A stretch of 6,125 nucleotides of DNA, taken from the NCBI GenBank assembly GCA_030536165.1, contig JAUNQM010000161.1, forward strand, positions 1-6,125. The letters are read 5' to 3'. This document shows positions 6,124-6,125 of this stretch, in pieces; position 1 is the stretch's first letter, and every line of letters starts with the position of its first letter. The notes under the pieces are model-generated. The model worked only from the letters and a program-made list of their open reading frames with translations, was not told the origin of the DNA and ran no database searches. The position numbers were made by a program, and so were the translations under genes. This stretch comes from Prevotellaceae bacterium. Lineage in GTDB: Bacteria; Bacteroidota; Bacteroidia; Bacteroidales; Bacteroidaceae.

Positions 6124-6125
6124 AC

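Noticed and set aside
1..6125. CRISPR array, tRNA or rRNA genes
   Set aside because: No regularly spaced direct repeats and no tRNA or rRNA signature sequences were seen on either strand.

Overview
The window holds one complete SusC/SusD-type outer-membrane nutrient-uptake operon of a Bacteroidales bacterium, most likely of the Prevotella/Segatella group. The class-level assignment rests on three things: the adjacent pair of a SusC/RagA TonB-linked porin and a SusD/RagB lipoprotein, an upstream promoter matching the Bacteroidetes pattern (TTTG, 19-bp spacer, TAnnTTTG), and an A/T-rich leader. The genus is a softer inference from the style of protein sequence and codon use.

Layout. Positions 1-311 are non-coding and A/T-rich. 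They contain a 14-bp tandem duplication at the left edge, a possible leftward -7 box at 133-140, a cluster of overlapping perfect palindromes at 204-227, the likely operon promoter at 223-253 and a leader of about 50 nt. Positions 312-3548 encode a 1078-aa SusC-like TonB-dependent transporter. After a 17-nt gap with a strong GGAGG ribosome binding site, 3566-5692 encodes a 708-aa SusD-like surface lipoprotein. A strong intrinsic terminator (11-bp stem plus T-run) at 5717-5747 closes the transcript. No regulator, sigma/anti-sigma gene or carbohydrate-active enzyme is visible.

The two proteins are expected to act as one machine. The SusD-like lipoprotein, anchored on the cell surface, would lid the SusC-like barrel and capture an oligomeric ligand. 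The barrel would import it using energy from TonB-ExbBD. The substrate cannot be read from this window, because no enzymes accompany the pair.

Downstream of the terminator there is an A/T-rich spacer and then an abrupt change to a more G/C-rich, hairpin-dense segment. A perfect 19-bp inverted repeat (5856-5874 and 6055-6073) encloses 180 bp with several nested stem-loops and a 66-codon open frame that has no ATG. Two further hairpins follow, up to the right edge. This is the least explained part of the window. It may be a dispersed palindromic or MITE-like element, an invertible segment, or a structured RNA. The sequence alone does not decide among these.
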